Shown here: one piece after another, positions 21,890 through 29,895 of the stretch
Layout of the letters: each line of letters starts with the position of its first letter
Position numbering within the stretch: the first letter of the stretch is position 1
Assembly (NCBI GenBank): GCA_017505505.1
Contig: JAFVPA010000021.1
Location: forward strand, 1 to 29,895
DNA length: 29,895 nt
DNA from: Oscillospiraceae bacterium
GTDB lineage: Bacteria; Bacillota_A; Clostridia; Oscillospirales; Oscillospiraceae
Direction of reading: 5' to 3'
The notes under the pieces: model-generated
Seen by the model: only the letters and a program-made list of their open reading frames with translations
Told to the model about the DNA's origin: nothing
The model's database searches: none
Position numbers and translations under genes: made by a program

Positions 21890-23791
21890 TTGAAAAACCG
21901 TAGAATCTTATCCCCCGTTGTTTATCTGCTCCTGCTGATGGTCGTATTTTCCTGGGCAGGTGAACTGTTCGGCGAAAATGTGGATCAGCTGCCCTACTCC
22001 TCTGTGGTGCAGCTGTTTCAGGAGGAAAAGGTAAAGGCCTTTGAGGTGAAGGACAGTATCATTACCATGGAGCTGCACGGCAGCATCAATGGTGAAAGTA
22101 TCGTCCGGGCCAGACTGGCCTACCCGGAACTGTTCCTGACAGAAATGAACGACCTGCTGGAGCAGCAGAAGGCCTCCGGCGTGCTGGAATACTATCAGCT
22201 GTCCCCGGCGGAGCCCTTCTCACCCTATGAGCTGATCCTGCCTCTGGTGCTGGCAGGCCTGGTGCTGCTGTTTGTCTGGGCCATGTTCATGAGCCGGGCC
22301 AATAACAATAACCCCCTGCAGAATTTCGGCAAGGCCCGCACTGTGCTGGGCGTGCCGGATGGAAAGAAGGTCACCTTCGCCGATGTGGCGGGAGCTGACG
22401 AAGAGAAGGAAGAACTGCAGGAGGTGGTGGATTTCCTGAGAGATCCCAAGAAATTCACCGATATCGGTGCCCGGATCCCCCACGGCATGCTGCTGGTAGG
22501 CCCTCCCGGTACCGGTAAGACATTGCTTGCCCGGGCTGTGGCCGGTGAGGCGGATGTCCAGTTCCTGTCCATTTCCGGTTCCGATTTCGTGGAAATGTAC
22601 GTTGGTGTGGGTGCCAGCCGTGTCCGTGACCTGTTCGAGCAGGCCAAGAAGATCGCACCTGCCATCATCTTCATCGATGAGATCGATGCTGTGGGCCGCA
22701 AACGCGGCAGCGGCCTGGGCGGCGGCCATGACGAAAAGGAACAGACCCTGAACCAGCTGCTGGTGGAGATGGACGGCTTTGCCCGGACCGAGGGCATCAT
22801 CGTGCTGGCGGCTACCAACCGCCCCGATATTCTGGACCCCGCATTGCTGCGTCCCGGCCGGTTTGACCGCCAGATCCACGTGGGCCGTCCCGACGTGAAG
22901 GGCCGCGAGGAGATCCTGAAGGTCCATGCCAAGGATAAGCGGCTGGATGCCGGGGTGAATCTGAAGACGGTTGCCCGTTCCACAGCTGGCTTTACCGGCG
23001 CGGACCTGAGCAATCTGCTGAACGAAGCAGCCATCATGGCGGCCCGGGATAACCGTCCTGTGCTGACTATGGAAGATCTGAACGAGGCGCTGATGAAGAT
23101 CACCGCAGGCCCGGCAAAGAAGAGCCGCGTCCAGACCCGGAAGGATCTGAAGGAAACCGCCATCCACGAGGCAGGCCATGCCGTTGCCATGTACCATCTG
23201 CCCACCCACGATCCGGTGCGGCATATCACCATCATTCCCCGGGGCCAGTCCCTGGGCTCCACCTGGTCCCTGCCCAGCGATGATTCCTCCAATATGACCC
23301 GGAATCAGATGTATGAGCAGATCGTATCCCTGCTGGGCGGCCGTGTGGCGGAGGCCCTCTTCGTGGGGGATATTTCTGTGGGTGCCTCCAATGACATCGA
23401 CCGGGCTACCAAGCTGGCCAAGGATATGGTGGCCCGCTACGGCATGTGTGAAAAGCTTGGCACCGTATCCTATCTGGACGGCGGCGAGGTCTTCATCGGC
23501 CGGGATTACCAGACCACCAAGAGCTACTCCGAAAAGACTGCGGCCACCATCGATGACGAGGTCAAGAACCTCATCGACAAAGCCTACGACCATTGCCGTC
23601 AGATCCTGTCCGACAATGCGGACAAGCTGAATGCCGTTGTGGAATACCTGCTGGATAAGGAAGCCATGACCGGCGAGCAGTTTGAAGCCATCATGGAAGG
23701 CCGTGAGGTCGGTGAGACTTCTGCTACCGCCATGTTTGACGGATTTGCGGAAGCTCCTGCTCTGGAAGAACCTGAGAAGACAGAAGAATAA
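21890..23791 (+). CDS. ftsH: ATP-dependent zinc metalloprotease FtsH
   Basis: Membrane-anchored AAA+ protease that degrades misfolded membrane proteins and selected regulators. The 633-residue protein has one helix at about 7-25, a ~90-residue extracytoplasmic domain, and a second helix at about 115-135. The AAA domain carries Walker A GPPGTGKT (204-211), the [17 protein letters not shown] pore region, Walker [10 protein letters not shown], and RPGRFDR. The peptidase has HEAGH (426-430) and the downstream [14 protein letters not shown] aspartate region. The start is a TTG at 21890 with AAGGAG 8 bp upstream. Last gene of the gdpP-to-ftsH run; a repeat element follows instead of a simple terminator. 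Confidence 0.97.
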   Translation: MKNRRILSPVVYLLLLMVVFSWAGELFGENVDQLPYSSVVQLFQEEKVKAFEVKDSIITMELHGSINGESIVRARLAYPELFLTEMNDLLEQQKASGVLEYYQLSPAEPFSPYELILPLVLAGLVLLFVWAMFMSRANNNNPLQNFGKARTVLGVPDGKKVTFADVAGADEEKEELQEVVDFLRDPKKFTDIGARIPHGMLLVGPPGTGKTLLARAVAGEADVQFLSISGSDFVEMYVGVGASRVRDLFEQAKKIAPAIIFIDEIDAVGRKRGSGLGGGHDEKEQTLNQLLVEMDGFARTEGIIVLAATNRPDILDPALLRPGRFDRQIHVGRPDVKGREEILKVHAKDKRLDAGVNLKTVARSTAGFTGADLSNLLNEAAIMAARDNRPVLTMEDLNEALMKITAGPAKKSRVQTRKDLKETAIHEAGHAVAMYHLPTHDPVRHITIIPRGQSLGSTWSLPSDDSSNMTRNQMYEQIVSLLGGRVAEALFVGDISVGASNDIDRATKLAKDMVARYGMCEKLGTVSYLDGGEVFIGRDYQTTKSYSEKTAATIDDEVKNLIDKAYDHCRQILSDNADKLNAVVEYLLDKEAMTGEQFEAIMEGREVGETSATAMFDGFAEAPALEEPEKTEE

Positions 23792-23794
23792 GGA

Positions 23795-23922
23795 AAAGCG
23801 CGTTGCAAAACCGTGTCATTCCGAGTCGGTGCGCACACTGGCGTGGGAATCCCCATCTTAAGAAGGAGATTGCCACACCAGTCTGCGGACTGGTTCGCAA
23901 CGACATGTTTGCAGCGCGCTTT
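23795..23922. terminator. Outer 15-bp arms around the repeat after ftsH
   Basis: AAAGCGCGTTGCAAA (23795-23809) and TTTGCAGCGCGCTTT (23908-23922) pair over 14 of 15 bases and enclose the repeat at 23814-23905. They start 4 bp after the ftsH stop. This may be the ftsH terminator stem, split by the repeat, but no long T run follows. Confidence 0.4.
23814..23905 (-). repeat. TGTCATTGCGA-family inverted repeat, copy 2
   Basis: A 92-bp element. Its minus strand reads TGTCGTTGCGA, ACCAGTCCGCAGACTGGTG, then TGGCAATC, nearly identical to the left arm of copy 1 at 18022. The other arm ends TGTCATTCCGA on the plus strand and has diverged. It lies in opposite orientation to copy 1. Confidence 0.8.
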
Positions 23923-23943
23923 GCTTATATTTGTATGGACGAC

Positions 23944-24723
23944 TTATTCTGTCCAGAGGAAATTCATAAAATCAGGAACCAGCTTTTCCCAGTCGGCTTC
24001 GCAGTGGCCGCCGCCTACCTGGCAGAGCATTTTGACGGTAGCCTTCTGTCCACGGGCATAGTCAGCGACCTTCTTGTTCCATCCGTAGGTCTTGCTGGTC
24101 CGGTCGTCCTTTTCCGGGTCCCGCAGACCCTGGGCTTCCCGGCTGCCCCAGGACAGGTAGATGCGGGTGTCGGGGCTGATGGGACATTTTTTCATGTCCG
24201 CCATCAAAGGCCGCATGCAGAAGCCCATAGCGGTGGAGATACAGCCGCCCTTAGAGAACCAGCGGTTGTAATGGACCACAGCATACAGGGCCATCAATCC
24301 GCCCATGGAGGAACCGGCGATACCGGTGCACTCCCGGAAGGGAATGGTGCGGTATTCCAGATCGATGAGGGGCTTGACTTCACTTAGGATCCACTGCATG
24401 GTAGCATCACCGGTGGGAGCGAAGGGGGCAAAATGGGAGGTCTTGTTGGGAGGATAGGGCAGGTACTCACTGAGCCGCTCCTCACCGTCGTGGCCGCATT
24501 CAATGCCCACAACGATGATCTTCTTCCCCCAGCTGTCCAGAAACTCCTTCAAGCCCCAGGATTTGCCGTAGGTAGCATCTTCATTATAATACAGGTTGTG
24601 CCCATCGAAGAAGTACATGACGGGGTAACGTTCCTCAGATTCGAAATAGTCATCGGGCAGATAAATATGCAGGGGGCGGTTGGTTCCCTTGGGGGTATAG
24701 ACAAAGTCGCGTTTGATGATCAT
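23944..24723 (-). CDS. Alpha/beta-hydrolase, putative esterase family
   Basis: A 259-residue protein of the PF00756-type esterase family, which includes enterochelin esterases, S-formylglutathione hydrolases and feruloyl esterases. The nucleophile elbow is GSSMGG with Ser139. The C-terminal VGGGHCEADWEK supplies the likely catalytic His240. The acid residue is not certain; the DDRTSK region near 210 is a candidate. There is no signal peptide, so it should be cytosolic. The substrate is unknown. The ATG has AGAGGAGAGG upstream and a consensus promoter 33 bp further up. It is transcribed alone, toward ftsH. Confidence 0.85.
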   Translation of the reverse strand: MIIKRDFVYTPKGTNRPLHIYLPDDYFESEERYPVMYFFDGHNLYYNEDATYGKSWGLKEFLDSWGKKIIVVGIECGHDGEERLSEYLPYPPNKTSHFAPFAPTGDATMQWILSEVKPLIDLEYRTIPFRECTGIAGSSMGGLMALYAVVHYNRWFSKGGCISTAMGFCMRPLMADMKKCPISPDTRIYLSWGSREAQGLRDPEKDDRTSKTYGWNKKVADYARGQKATVKMLCQVGGGHCEADWEKLVPDFMNFLWTE

Positions 24724-24755
24724 GGCGGCCTCTCCTCTTACTATGTTATTAGTCG

Positions 24756-24784
24756 ATTATAACAGGAAGGGATTGGAAAAGCAA
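24756..24784 (-). promoter_or_regulatory. Sigma-A-type promoter for the esterase gene
   Basis: On the minus strand TTGCTT (24779-24784), a 17-bp spacer and consensus TATAAT (24756-24761). It lies after the terminator of the MATE transporter gene, so the esterase has its own transcript. Confidence 0.75.
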
Positions 24785-24813
24785 TAGGGAAACTGTTGAT
24801 AATGACAAAATAT

Positions 24814-24838
24814 AAGCGCAGGGCTATGCCCTGCGCTT
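24814..24838 (-). terminator. Intrinsic terminator after the first MATE gene
   Basis: A perfect 11-bp stem AAGCGCAGGGC-TAT-GCCCTGCGCTT, followed on the minus strand by TATATTTTG. It lies 18 bp after the transporter stop codon. Confidence 0.85.
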
Positions 24839-24855
24839 GGAACGTTTGGGAAATA

Positions 24856-26238
24856 TTATACGCTTTGACGCTGCTCCGCCTCTGCGGCAGCGATCTTCCG
24901 ATGGATACCCCGCATGATGGGAACTGCCAGGATCATGCTCAGAACATCGGCAACGGCCTGAACACAGGCGATGCCGATGGCGCCAAAGGCCCAGGTCAGA
25001 GGATACAGGATGGGCAGGAAACAGGTACCCTGGCGGGCGGTGGACAGGGCCAGTGCGCCCTTGGCGTTGCCAAGACCCGCACACAGCATATTGACAATGG
25101 CGACCCATGCGTGGATGGGAAGGGCAATGCACTGGGAGACCAGGCAGATGACACCAATCCGGCGCATCTCCGCGTCAGAACCCGCAAAGAGGACGATGAG
25201 CTGGTCGGAGAAAACAGACAGGCCAACTGCCATGATAACGGCACCAAGGAAGGACACCCGGGAGGAGAAACGGTAGCTTTCTGCCACCCGGTCGAAACGT
25301 TTGGCACCCCAGTTGAAGCCGGCCACAGGCTGGAAGCCCTGGGCAAAGCCCAGAATAATGCCGAAGGGGAACATGGCGATCTTGTTGCAGACACCAACGG
25401 CGGCCAGAACGGAGTCGGAGATAGAGCCTGCAATGGAGTTCAGCAGAATGGCGGACACCACGGCCAGTCCGGAGCGGAACATGGAAGAGGAGCCCACGGA
25501 GATGACTTTGGTGACGATATCCTTGCTGGGATAATAGTTGCGGATGGACAGGTGCAGCAAACTGCGCCGGGTCAGATAGGGGAAAATCAGAATGGCGAAG
25601 GAGACCCACTTGGAAATCGCCGTGGCGAGAGATGCACCGGCCACGCCCATATCCAGACCGAAAATGAAGATGGGGTCCAGTATAATGTTCAGAATACCGC
25701 CAAAGCCCATGCCCACCATGGAAAGGGTAGCACTGCCTTCACTGCGCAGGCACTGGTTCATTACGAAATTGGCGGCCATGAAGGGGGCGGCATAGAGCAC
25801 ATAGGTAGCATAGTCCACGGAATATTGCTCACAGGTGGGGGTGGCACCCAGCATCCGGACCATAGGCAGCATGAACAGATTACCCAGGACCATCAGGATC
25901 GCGCCAAACCCCATGGCGGTAAAGAAGGCAGTGGAAAGGACCTGGCTGGCTTTCTTATCATCATTCTGACCCAGGAGCCGGGCAATGTAGCTGTTGGCAC
26001 CCACGGCCAGCATGGAGCCGGCCATCATGATCAGCTGGTCTAGCGATGCGTTGACGCTGACGGCGGCGGTGGCGTTGGTACCCAGAGAACTGACGAAATA
26101 GGTATCGGCCAGAGAATAAATCGAGTTGATCAGAAAGGCTACAATGGTAGGAACGGCCATCTTCGGAATGATCCGGGAGATGGGCTCGTTGAGCATCATG
26201 GTACGGCGCTGTTCCTGAGACTGGGCGTGTTTGCTCAT
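24856..26238 (-). CDS. MATE-family efflux transporter
   Basis: A 460-residue polytopic membrane protein with about 12 hydrophobic segments in two MatE repeats. MATE transporters export drugs and other organic compounds in exchange for Na+ or H+. The N-terminal repeat has IPKMAVPTIVAFLINSIYSLADTYFVSSLG, close to the MepA-like branch, and GANSYIARLLG. The linking region has GSATLSMVGMGFGGILNIILDPIFIF, and the second repeat has GFAQGFQPVAGFNWGA. AAGGAG lies 8 bp before the ATG. It has its own promoter and terminator. Substrate unknown; no regulator gene is adjacent. Only distantly similar to the neighbouring MATE protein, so not a recent duplicate. Confidence 0.92.
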   Translation of the reverse strand: MSKHAQSQEQRRTMMLNEPISRIIPKMAVPTIVAFLINSIYSLADTYFVSSLGTNATAAVSVNASLDQLIMMAGSMLAVGANSYIARLLGQNDDKKASQVLSTAFFTAMGFGAILMVLGNLFMLPMVRMLGATPTCEQYSVDYATYVLYAAPFMAANFVMNQCLRSEGSATLSMVGMGFGGILNIILDPIFIFGLDMGVAGASLATAISKWVSFAILIFPYLTRRSLLHLSIRNYYPSKDIVTKVISVGSSSMFRSGLAVVSAILLNSIAGSISDSVLAAVGVCNKIAMFPFGIILGFAQGFQPVAGFNWGAKRFDRVAESYRFSSRVSFLGAVIMAVGLSVFSDQLIVLFAGSDAEMRRIGVICLVSQCIALPIHAWVAIVNMLCAGLGNAKGALALSTARQGTCFLPILYPLTWAFGAIGIACVQAVADVLSMILAVPIMRGIHRKIAAAEAEQRQSV

Positions 26239-26269
26239 GTGTTTTTCTCCTTCTGCGGTAATTTATTAT

Positions 26270-26299
26270 AGTATAACACAGCCTGGAAGAAAAAGGCAA
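26270..26299 (-). promoter_or_regulatory. Probable promoter for the first MATE gene
   Basis: On the minus strand TTGCCT (26294-26299), an 18-bp spacer and TATACT (26270-26275), about 30 bp upstream of the start codon. The -35 match is moderate. Confidence 0.5.
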
Positions 26300-26347
26300 G
26301 ATACCGGGAGAAAAAATGTAGCATGCGACGTAATTTTTTTATGTACA

Positions 26348-26377
26348 AAAAAGAGATGCCCGGAAGCATCTCTTTTT
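26348..26377 (-). terminator. Intrinsic terminator after the second MATE gene
   Basis: A 12-bp perfect stem AAAAAGAGATGC/GCATCTCTTTTT with a 6-base loop, starting 7 bp after the transporter stop codon and ending in T residues on the minus strand. The symmetry could allow function in both directions. Confidence 0.88.
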
Positions 26378-26384
26378 CAGTAAG

Positions 26385-27806
26385 TTATCTCAGCTTGGGA
26401 GGGGTATCCACATTCAGCTCCTTGCAGGTCTCGCTCAGGATGGTCTGGCGGACTTTGCTGCGGCGGTAGGCGATGATGGAGATGACCATGCCCATGGTCC
26501 AGGAGATCAGAAGGGAAATGGACAGGGCGAAGGGATGACCGTTGGGGAATGCTGCGCTCTTGGTGAAGTAAGCCAGGACGTAGGCCACGGGAACACGCAG
26601 CAGAACAGTGGAGCAGATAGAGATCCACATGGGGGTGACAGTATCACCGGCACCGCGCATGACACCACCCATGACCTGGGTGACAGCCACGGCAATGTAG
26701 CCCACGGCCATGATCCGCATCATCTGACCGGCCAGTTCGATGAGTTCGGGGGTGTCGGTGAAGATGGCGAAGAGGTAACGGTTCAGGAACAGCAGCACCA
26801 CGGTAATGGTAGCGGAGAAAGCTTCGGAAATGTAGCAGCCCTGGTTGATACCCTGATGGACCCGGTGCCACTTGTTGGCGCCCACGTTCTGGCCGGTGTA
26901 GACCGTCATGGCCTGACCGAAGGAGAAGTTGGGCATCATGGCGAAGCCGTCCACACGCATGATGATGACGTTGGCAGCGATGACCATTTCACCCATGGAG
27001 TTGGTCAGGGACTGAACCACCATCATGGAGCAGGCCATGATGGCCTGGGTAATGCCGGAGGGAATGCCGATCTTGATGATCCGTCCGGCAACAGCAGGCT
27101 GGAACCGGAAGGAAGCCTTGGTGAGGATGAAGACATCCTTCATGCGGATCAGCTTGATGAAGCACAGGATGGCGGAGATACCCTGAGCAATGTCGGTAGC
27201 CAGGGCAACGCCGGGAACGCCCATGCCGAAGTAGCCTACGAAAACCAGGTCCAGGATGATGTTCAGAATGGCGGCCACCAGCAGGAAGCCCAGTGCCGAC
27301 ACGCTGTCGCCCAGACCGCGGAGGACGCCAGCCAGCATGTTGTACATGAAGAAGCCTACGATGCCCCAGAAGTAGATGTTCAGGTAATCCTCGCACCAGT
27401 CAATGATGGAAGCGGGGGTGTCCAGCAGATTCAGCATGGGCCGGGTGATCAGGGGACCAAAGACCATGATGACCAGAGATGCAATGAAGGTCAGGGTGAT
27501 GCAGTTGCCGATGTTCCGGGACAGGCCGTCCTTGTCACGGGCACCGAAATTCTGGGAAATGACGATACCGGCACCGGTGGAGATACCGACAAACAATGCC
27601 AGCAACAGGTTCAGAATGGGAGCCGCGCTGCCAACGGCGGACAGGGCGTTGTCACCGACGTACATGCCGACGATGACGGTATCGGCGGTATTATACAGCT
27701 GTTGGGCGATGTTGCCGAGGAGCATGGGGATGGAAAATTCCATGATCCGCTTCCAGGGAGGGCCCTGGGTCATGTCCTTGGCGGAAAAAAGACTTTTTAA
27801 ATTCAA
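26385..27806 (-). CDS. MATE-family efflux transporter (second)
   Basis: A 473-residue multidrug-type MATE transporter with about 12 membrane segments. Markers are PWKRIMEFSIPMLLGNIAQQLYNTADTVIVGMYVG near the N-terminus, GAGIVISQNFGARD, FMYNMLAGVLRGLGDS, LNIILDLVFVGYFGMGVPGVALAT, and, in the second half, FSFGQAMTVYTGQNVGANKWHRV and VMGGVMRGAGDT. This is the NorM/DinF-like style common in gut Clostridia. The start is a TTG at 27804-27806 with AAGGAGG 8 bp upstream. It lies upstream of the other MATE gene but is separated by a terminator and a promoter. The substrate is unknown. Confidence 0.92.
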   Translation of the reverse strand: MNLKSLFSAKDMTQGPPWKRIMEFSIPMLLGNIAQQLYNTADTVIVGMYVGDNALSAVGSAAPILNLLLALFVGISTGAGIVISQNFGARDKDGLSRNIGNCITLTFIASLVIMVFGPLITRPMLNLLDTPASIIDWCEDYLNIYFWGIVGFFMYNMLAGVLRGLGDSVSALGFLLVAAILNIILDLVFVGYFGMGVPGVALATDIAQGISAILCFIKLIRMKDVFILTKASFRFQPAVAGRIIKIGIPSGITQAIMACSMMVVQSLTNSMGEMVIAANVIIMRVDGFAMMPNFSFGQAMTVYTGQNVGANKWHRVHQGINQGCYISEAFSATITVVLLFLNRYLFAIFTDTPELIELAGQMMRIMAVGYIAVAVTQVMGGVMRGAGDTVTPMWISICSTVLLRVPVAYVLAYFTKSAAFPNGHPFALSISLLISWTMGMVISIIAYRRSKVRQTILSETCKELNVDTPPKLR

Positions 27807-27840
27807 CGTAGCTTCCTCCTTACATATTTATCTAACATAT

Positions 27841-27869
27841 ATTCTAAACGATGAAAGTTCAAAATGCAA
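27841..27869 (-). promoter_or_regulatory. Probable promoter for the second MATE gene
   Basis: On the minus strand TTGCAT (27864-27869), a 17-bp spacer and TAGAAT (27841-27846). An overlapping alternative is TTGAAC-N17-TATGTT, a few bases downstream. Confidence 0.5.
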
Positions 27870-27932
27870 CTGCTTTTCCAAAACAGTCATTTTGGATAAA
27901 AACAATTTTTTGATACTGGGGAAAGTGACGAA

Positions 27933-27962
27933 TTGACAGCCGGATTTGAAAGGTGCTACAAT
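27933..27962 (+). promoter_or_regulatory. Sigma-A-type promoter for the radical SAM gene
   Basis: Consensus TTGACA (27933-27938), an 18-bp spacer and TACAAT (27957-27962), about 43 bp before the start codon. Divergent from the second MATE gene. Confidence 0.75.
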
Positions 27963-28005
27963 AACAAAATATAGTGGAGAATATCGGTTTGTAAGAGGTG
28001 AAGGA

Positions 28006-28878
28006 ATGCATTATGTAAAAGCAAAGGGAATCCTGTCCCAGGACAATGGAATGAACCTGTACCGGGGCTGTACTCACGGGTGTATTTATTGCGATTCCCG
28101 AAGCCGCTGTTATCAGATCAACCACATCTTCGAGGATATCGAGGTGAAGGAGAACGCCTTGGCGCTGCTGGAAAAGGCGCTGAAGGCCAAGCGGAAGCGC
28201 TGTATGATCGGCACGGGAGCCATGACGGATCCGTATCTTCCTCTGGAGGAGCGGCTGGAGCTGACTAGGGGCGCTTTGGAGCTGATCTATCAATATGGAT
28301 TTGGTGCGGCGGTGCAGACAAAATCGGACCGCTGCCTGCGGGATCTGGAACTGCTGGCGAAGATCAACGAACGGAGCAAGGCGGTATTGCAGATGACCCT
28401 GACCACCCATGGCGACGGCCTGTGCCGGATTCTGGAGCCGAATGTGTCCCCCACCTCCCGGCGGGTGGCGGCGCTGAAACAGTTCCGGGATGCCGGGGTG
28501 CCCACGGTGGTGTGGCTGTCACCCATCCTTCCTTATATCAATGATACCCGGGAGAATATTGAAGGGCTTCTGGAAAGCTGCATCGAGGCTGGAGTGAAGG
28601 GCATTTTGTGCTTCAATATGGGCCTGACCCTCCGGGAGGGAAGCAGGGAGTATTTTTATACCCAGCTGGATATGCATTTCCCGGGATTGAAGTGCCAGTA
28701 CATCCGGGAATTCGGCAATGACTATGAGATTAACAGCCCGAAAAATACAGAGTTGATGCAGCTGTTCCACGAGACCTGCGAAAAGGCAGGGATCATGCAT
28801 GATGTCCGTCAGATCTTCCAATACCTGCATGAATTTGAGGAGAAGGAAGAACATATGCAGATGAGTTTGTTTGACTGA
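28006..28878 (+). CDS. SPL-family radical SAM protein of unknown function
   Basis: A 290-residue radical SAM protein related to spore photoproduct lyase and the Rv2578c-like group. The cluster cysteines are C22, C26 and C29 in GCTHGCIYCDSRS. GTGAMTDPYLPLE and VQTKSDRCLRDLELL are typical of this subfamily, and a YEINSP segment lies near the C-terminus. I start at MHYVKAKG because AGAGG lies 7 bp upstream, between promoter and ATG; a longer frame to 27946 would begin within the promoter's -35/-10 spacer. The real substrate is unknown and many relatives are not photoproduct lyases. The cysteine-rich C-terminal extension of true SplB is absent. Monocistronic, no obvious partner. Confidence 0.87.
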   Translation: MHYVKAKGILSQDNGMNLYRGCTHGCIYCDSRSRCYQINHIFEDIEVKENALALLEKALKAKRKRCMIGTGAMTDPYLPLEERLELTRGALELIYQYGFGAAVQTKSDRCLRDLELLAKINERSKAVLQMTLTTHGDGLCRILEPNVSPTSRRVAALKQFRDAGVPTVVWLSPILPYINDTRENIEGLLESCIEAGVKGILCFNMGLTLREGSREYFYTQLDMHFPGLKCQYIREFGNDYEINSPKNTELMQLFHETCEKAGIMHDVRQIFQYLHEFEEKEEHMQMSLFD

Positions 28879-28999
28879 GAACGGCGGGAGGCATCCTGTC
28901 CCTGCTGAACGTTGGTTTTGGTAACAATGCAAGAAAACATCCTTGGGTTATTGTCCTTTTTGACAGTATCCGGCCCATAAGGTTGGGCATATCGCAACA

Positions 29000-29028
29000 T
29001 TGACAATTGACGGATAATAGTTTATATT
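29000..29028 (+). promoter_or_regulatory. Sigma-A-type promoter for the phosphoglucomutase gene
   Basis: TTGACA (29000-29005), a 17-bp spacer and TATATT (29023-29028), giving a leader of about 50 bp. The preceding 28879-28999 holds no recognisable gene and no convincing terminator for the radical SAM gene. Confidence 0.65.
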
Positions 29029-29085
29029 ATATTTGGTTGAATTGCGTAAAACTTTACTATATTTATAAAGGATAAGGTGATTAAC

Positions 29086-29895
29086 ATGTACATGGATGAT
29101 TACAAGCGCTGGCTGGCAGCTGACCTGGAAGATCCTGCGCTGACTGCTGAACTGCAGAAGATCGAGGGCCAGGATGAGGAGATCAAGGACCGTTTCGCTG
29201 TTGCCCTGAAGTTCGGCACCGCCGGTCTGCGCGGCGTTCTGGGCGCCGGTTCCAACCGTATGAACATCTACGTTGTCCGTCAGGCTACTCAGGGCCTGGC
29301 CAACTGGGTCAAGACCCAGGGCGGCAACCAGCTGGTCGCTGTTTCCTATGACAGCCGTATCAACTCCGACGTCTTCGCCAAGGAGACTGCCCGTGTTCTG
29401 GCTGCCAACGGCATCAAGGTCCGCATCTACGACGCTCTGATGCCCGTTCCCGCACTGTCCTTCGCTACCCGTTACTACCAGGCCAACGCCGGTGTTATGG
29501 TCACCGCTTCCCACAACCCCGCCAAGTACAACGGCTACAAGGCCTACGGTCCCGACGGCTGCCAGATGACTGACGATGCCGCTGCTGTTGTCTATGCTGA
29601 GATCCAGAACACCGACATTCTGAATGGTGCCAAGCTGATCTCCTGGGAAGAGGGCGTTGCCCAGGGTCTGATCGAGTATGTCGGCGACGACTGCAAGGAA
29701 GGCCTGTATGATGCCATCAAGGCCTGCCAGGTCCGTCCCGGCCTGTGCAAGACCGCTGGCCTGAAGCTGGTCTACTCCCCCCTGAACGGTTCCGGTCTGG
29801 TTCCCGTTATGCGAATTCTCCGGGACATCGGCATTGATGACATCACCATCGTCCCCGAACAGCAGTATCCCGACGGCAATTTCCCCACCTGCCCC
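29086..29895 (+). CDS. pgcA: Phosphoglucomutase/phosphomannomutase, N-terminal 270 codons (runs off the window)
   Basis: Alpha-D-phosphohexomutase that interconverts glucose 1-phosphate and glucose 6-phosphate, feeding glycogen and cell-envelope sugar synthesis. Present are KFGTAGLRGVLGAGSNRMNIYVVRQATQG (about 42-70), YDSR, and the phosphoserine loop TASHNP with catalytic Ser142, then KYNGYKAYGPDGCQ. It resembles the ~570-residue PgcA/YhxB branch, so roughly half is visible; the metal-binding DxDxDR loop lies beyond the window. AAGGTG precedes the ATG at 29086; a second ATG two codons on is also possible. Codon use is strongly biased (CGT, GTC, ATC, GCC), suggesting high expression. Gene symbol by similarity to the Bacillus type. 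Confidence 0.9.
   Translation, partial: MYMDDYKRWLAADLEDPALTAELQKIEGQDEEIKDRFAVALKFGTAGLRGVLGAGSNRMNIYVVRQATQGLANWVKTQGGNQLVAVSYDSRINSDVFAKETARVLAANGIKVRIYDALMPVPALSFATRYYQANAGVMVTASHNPAKYNGYKAYGPDGCQMTDDAAAVVYAEIQNTDILNGAKLISWEEGVAQGLIEYVGDDCKEGLYDAIKACQVRPGLCKTAGLKLVYSPLNGSGLVPVMRILRDIGIDDITIVPEQQYPDGNFPTCP

Noticed and set aside
22220..23593. Long minus-strand frames of 457 and 355 codons
   Set aside because: Both lie antisense to ftsH, which has every catalytic motif; no ribosome binding site or family feature supports them.
26535..27800. A 421-codon plus-strand frame rich in Gly, His, Asp and Gln
   Set aside because: Antisense to the second MATE transporter; the composition reflects complemented hydrophobic codons.
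1..29895. A defence island, prophage, integrative element or biosynthetic cluster
   Set aside because: No integrase, transposase, restriction, toxin-antitoxin or synthase gene was recognised; nearly every coding stretch belongs to a core or common family.

Overview
This window looks like chromosomal core from a fairly GC-rich member of the Clostridia, most likely an Oscillospiraceae/Ruminococcaceae-type gut Bacillota. The grounds are gene order and content: sepF-divIVA-ileS with a T-box, mutS-mutL-miaA-hfq, gdpP-rplI-dnaB, tilS-hpt-ftsH and RNase J. Strong AGGAGG ribosome binding sites, occasional TTG starts and many small palindromic intergenic repeats also fit. The family assignment is inference; no rRNA, tRNA, CRISPR array, phage or transposase gene was seen.

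Layout. 1-11019 (minus strand, transcribed right to left): miaB, mutS, a CPBP-family membrane protease, mutL, miaA, hfq and a terminator; then yggS, sepF, divIVA, an isoleucine T-box leader and the start of ileS. 11417-12850 (plus): a peptidyl-prolyl isomerase anchored at both ends, ending in a terminator shared with the convergent dus. 12890-15574 (minus): dus and RNase J. 16037-23791 (plus): gdpP, rplI, dnaB, tilS, hpt, ftsH. 23944-27806 (minus): an esterase and two MATE transporters. 28006-29895 (plus): a lone SPL-family radical SAM protein and the first 270 codons of a phosphoglucomutase.

The left operon joins tRNA A37 modification (MiaA makes the isopentenyl adenosine that MiaB then methylthiolates) with mismatch repair (MutS, MutL) and the RNA chaperone Hfq. 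Dus and TilS add two more tRNA-modifying enzymes. sepF, divIVA and yggS belong to the cell-division ylm cluster. gdpP, rplI and dnaB combine c-di-AMP breakdown, a ribosomal protein and the replicative helicase.

The genes are ordinary. The unusual part is the space between them: at least four families of short inverted-repeat elements occur in two or three copies each, plus one single hairpin. One copy has become part of the mutL reading frame and another lies between the T-box and the ileS start. No new defence or metabolic system was recognised.
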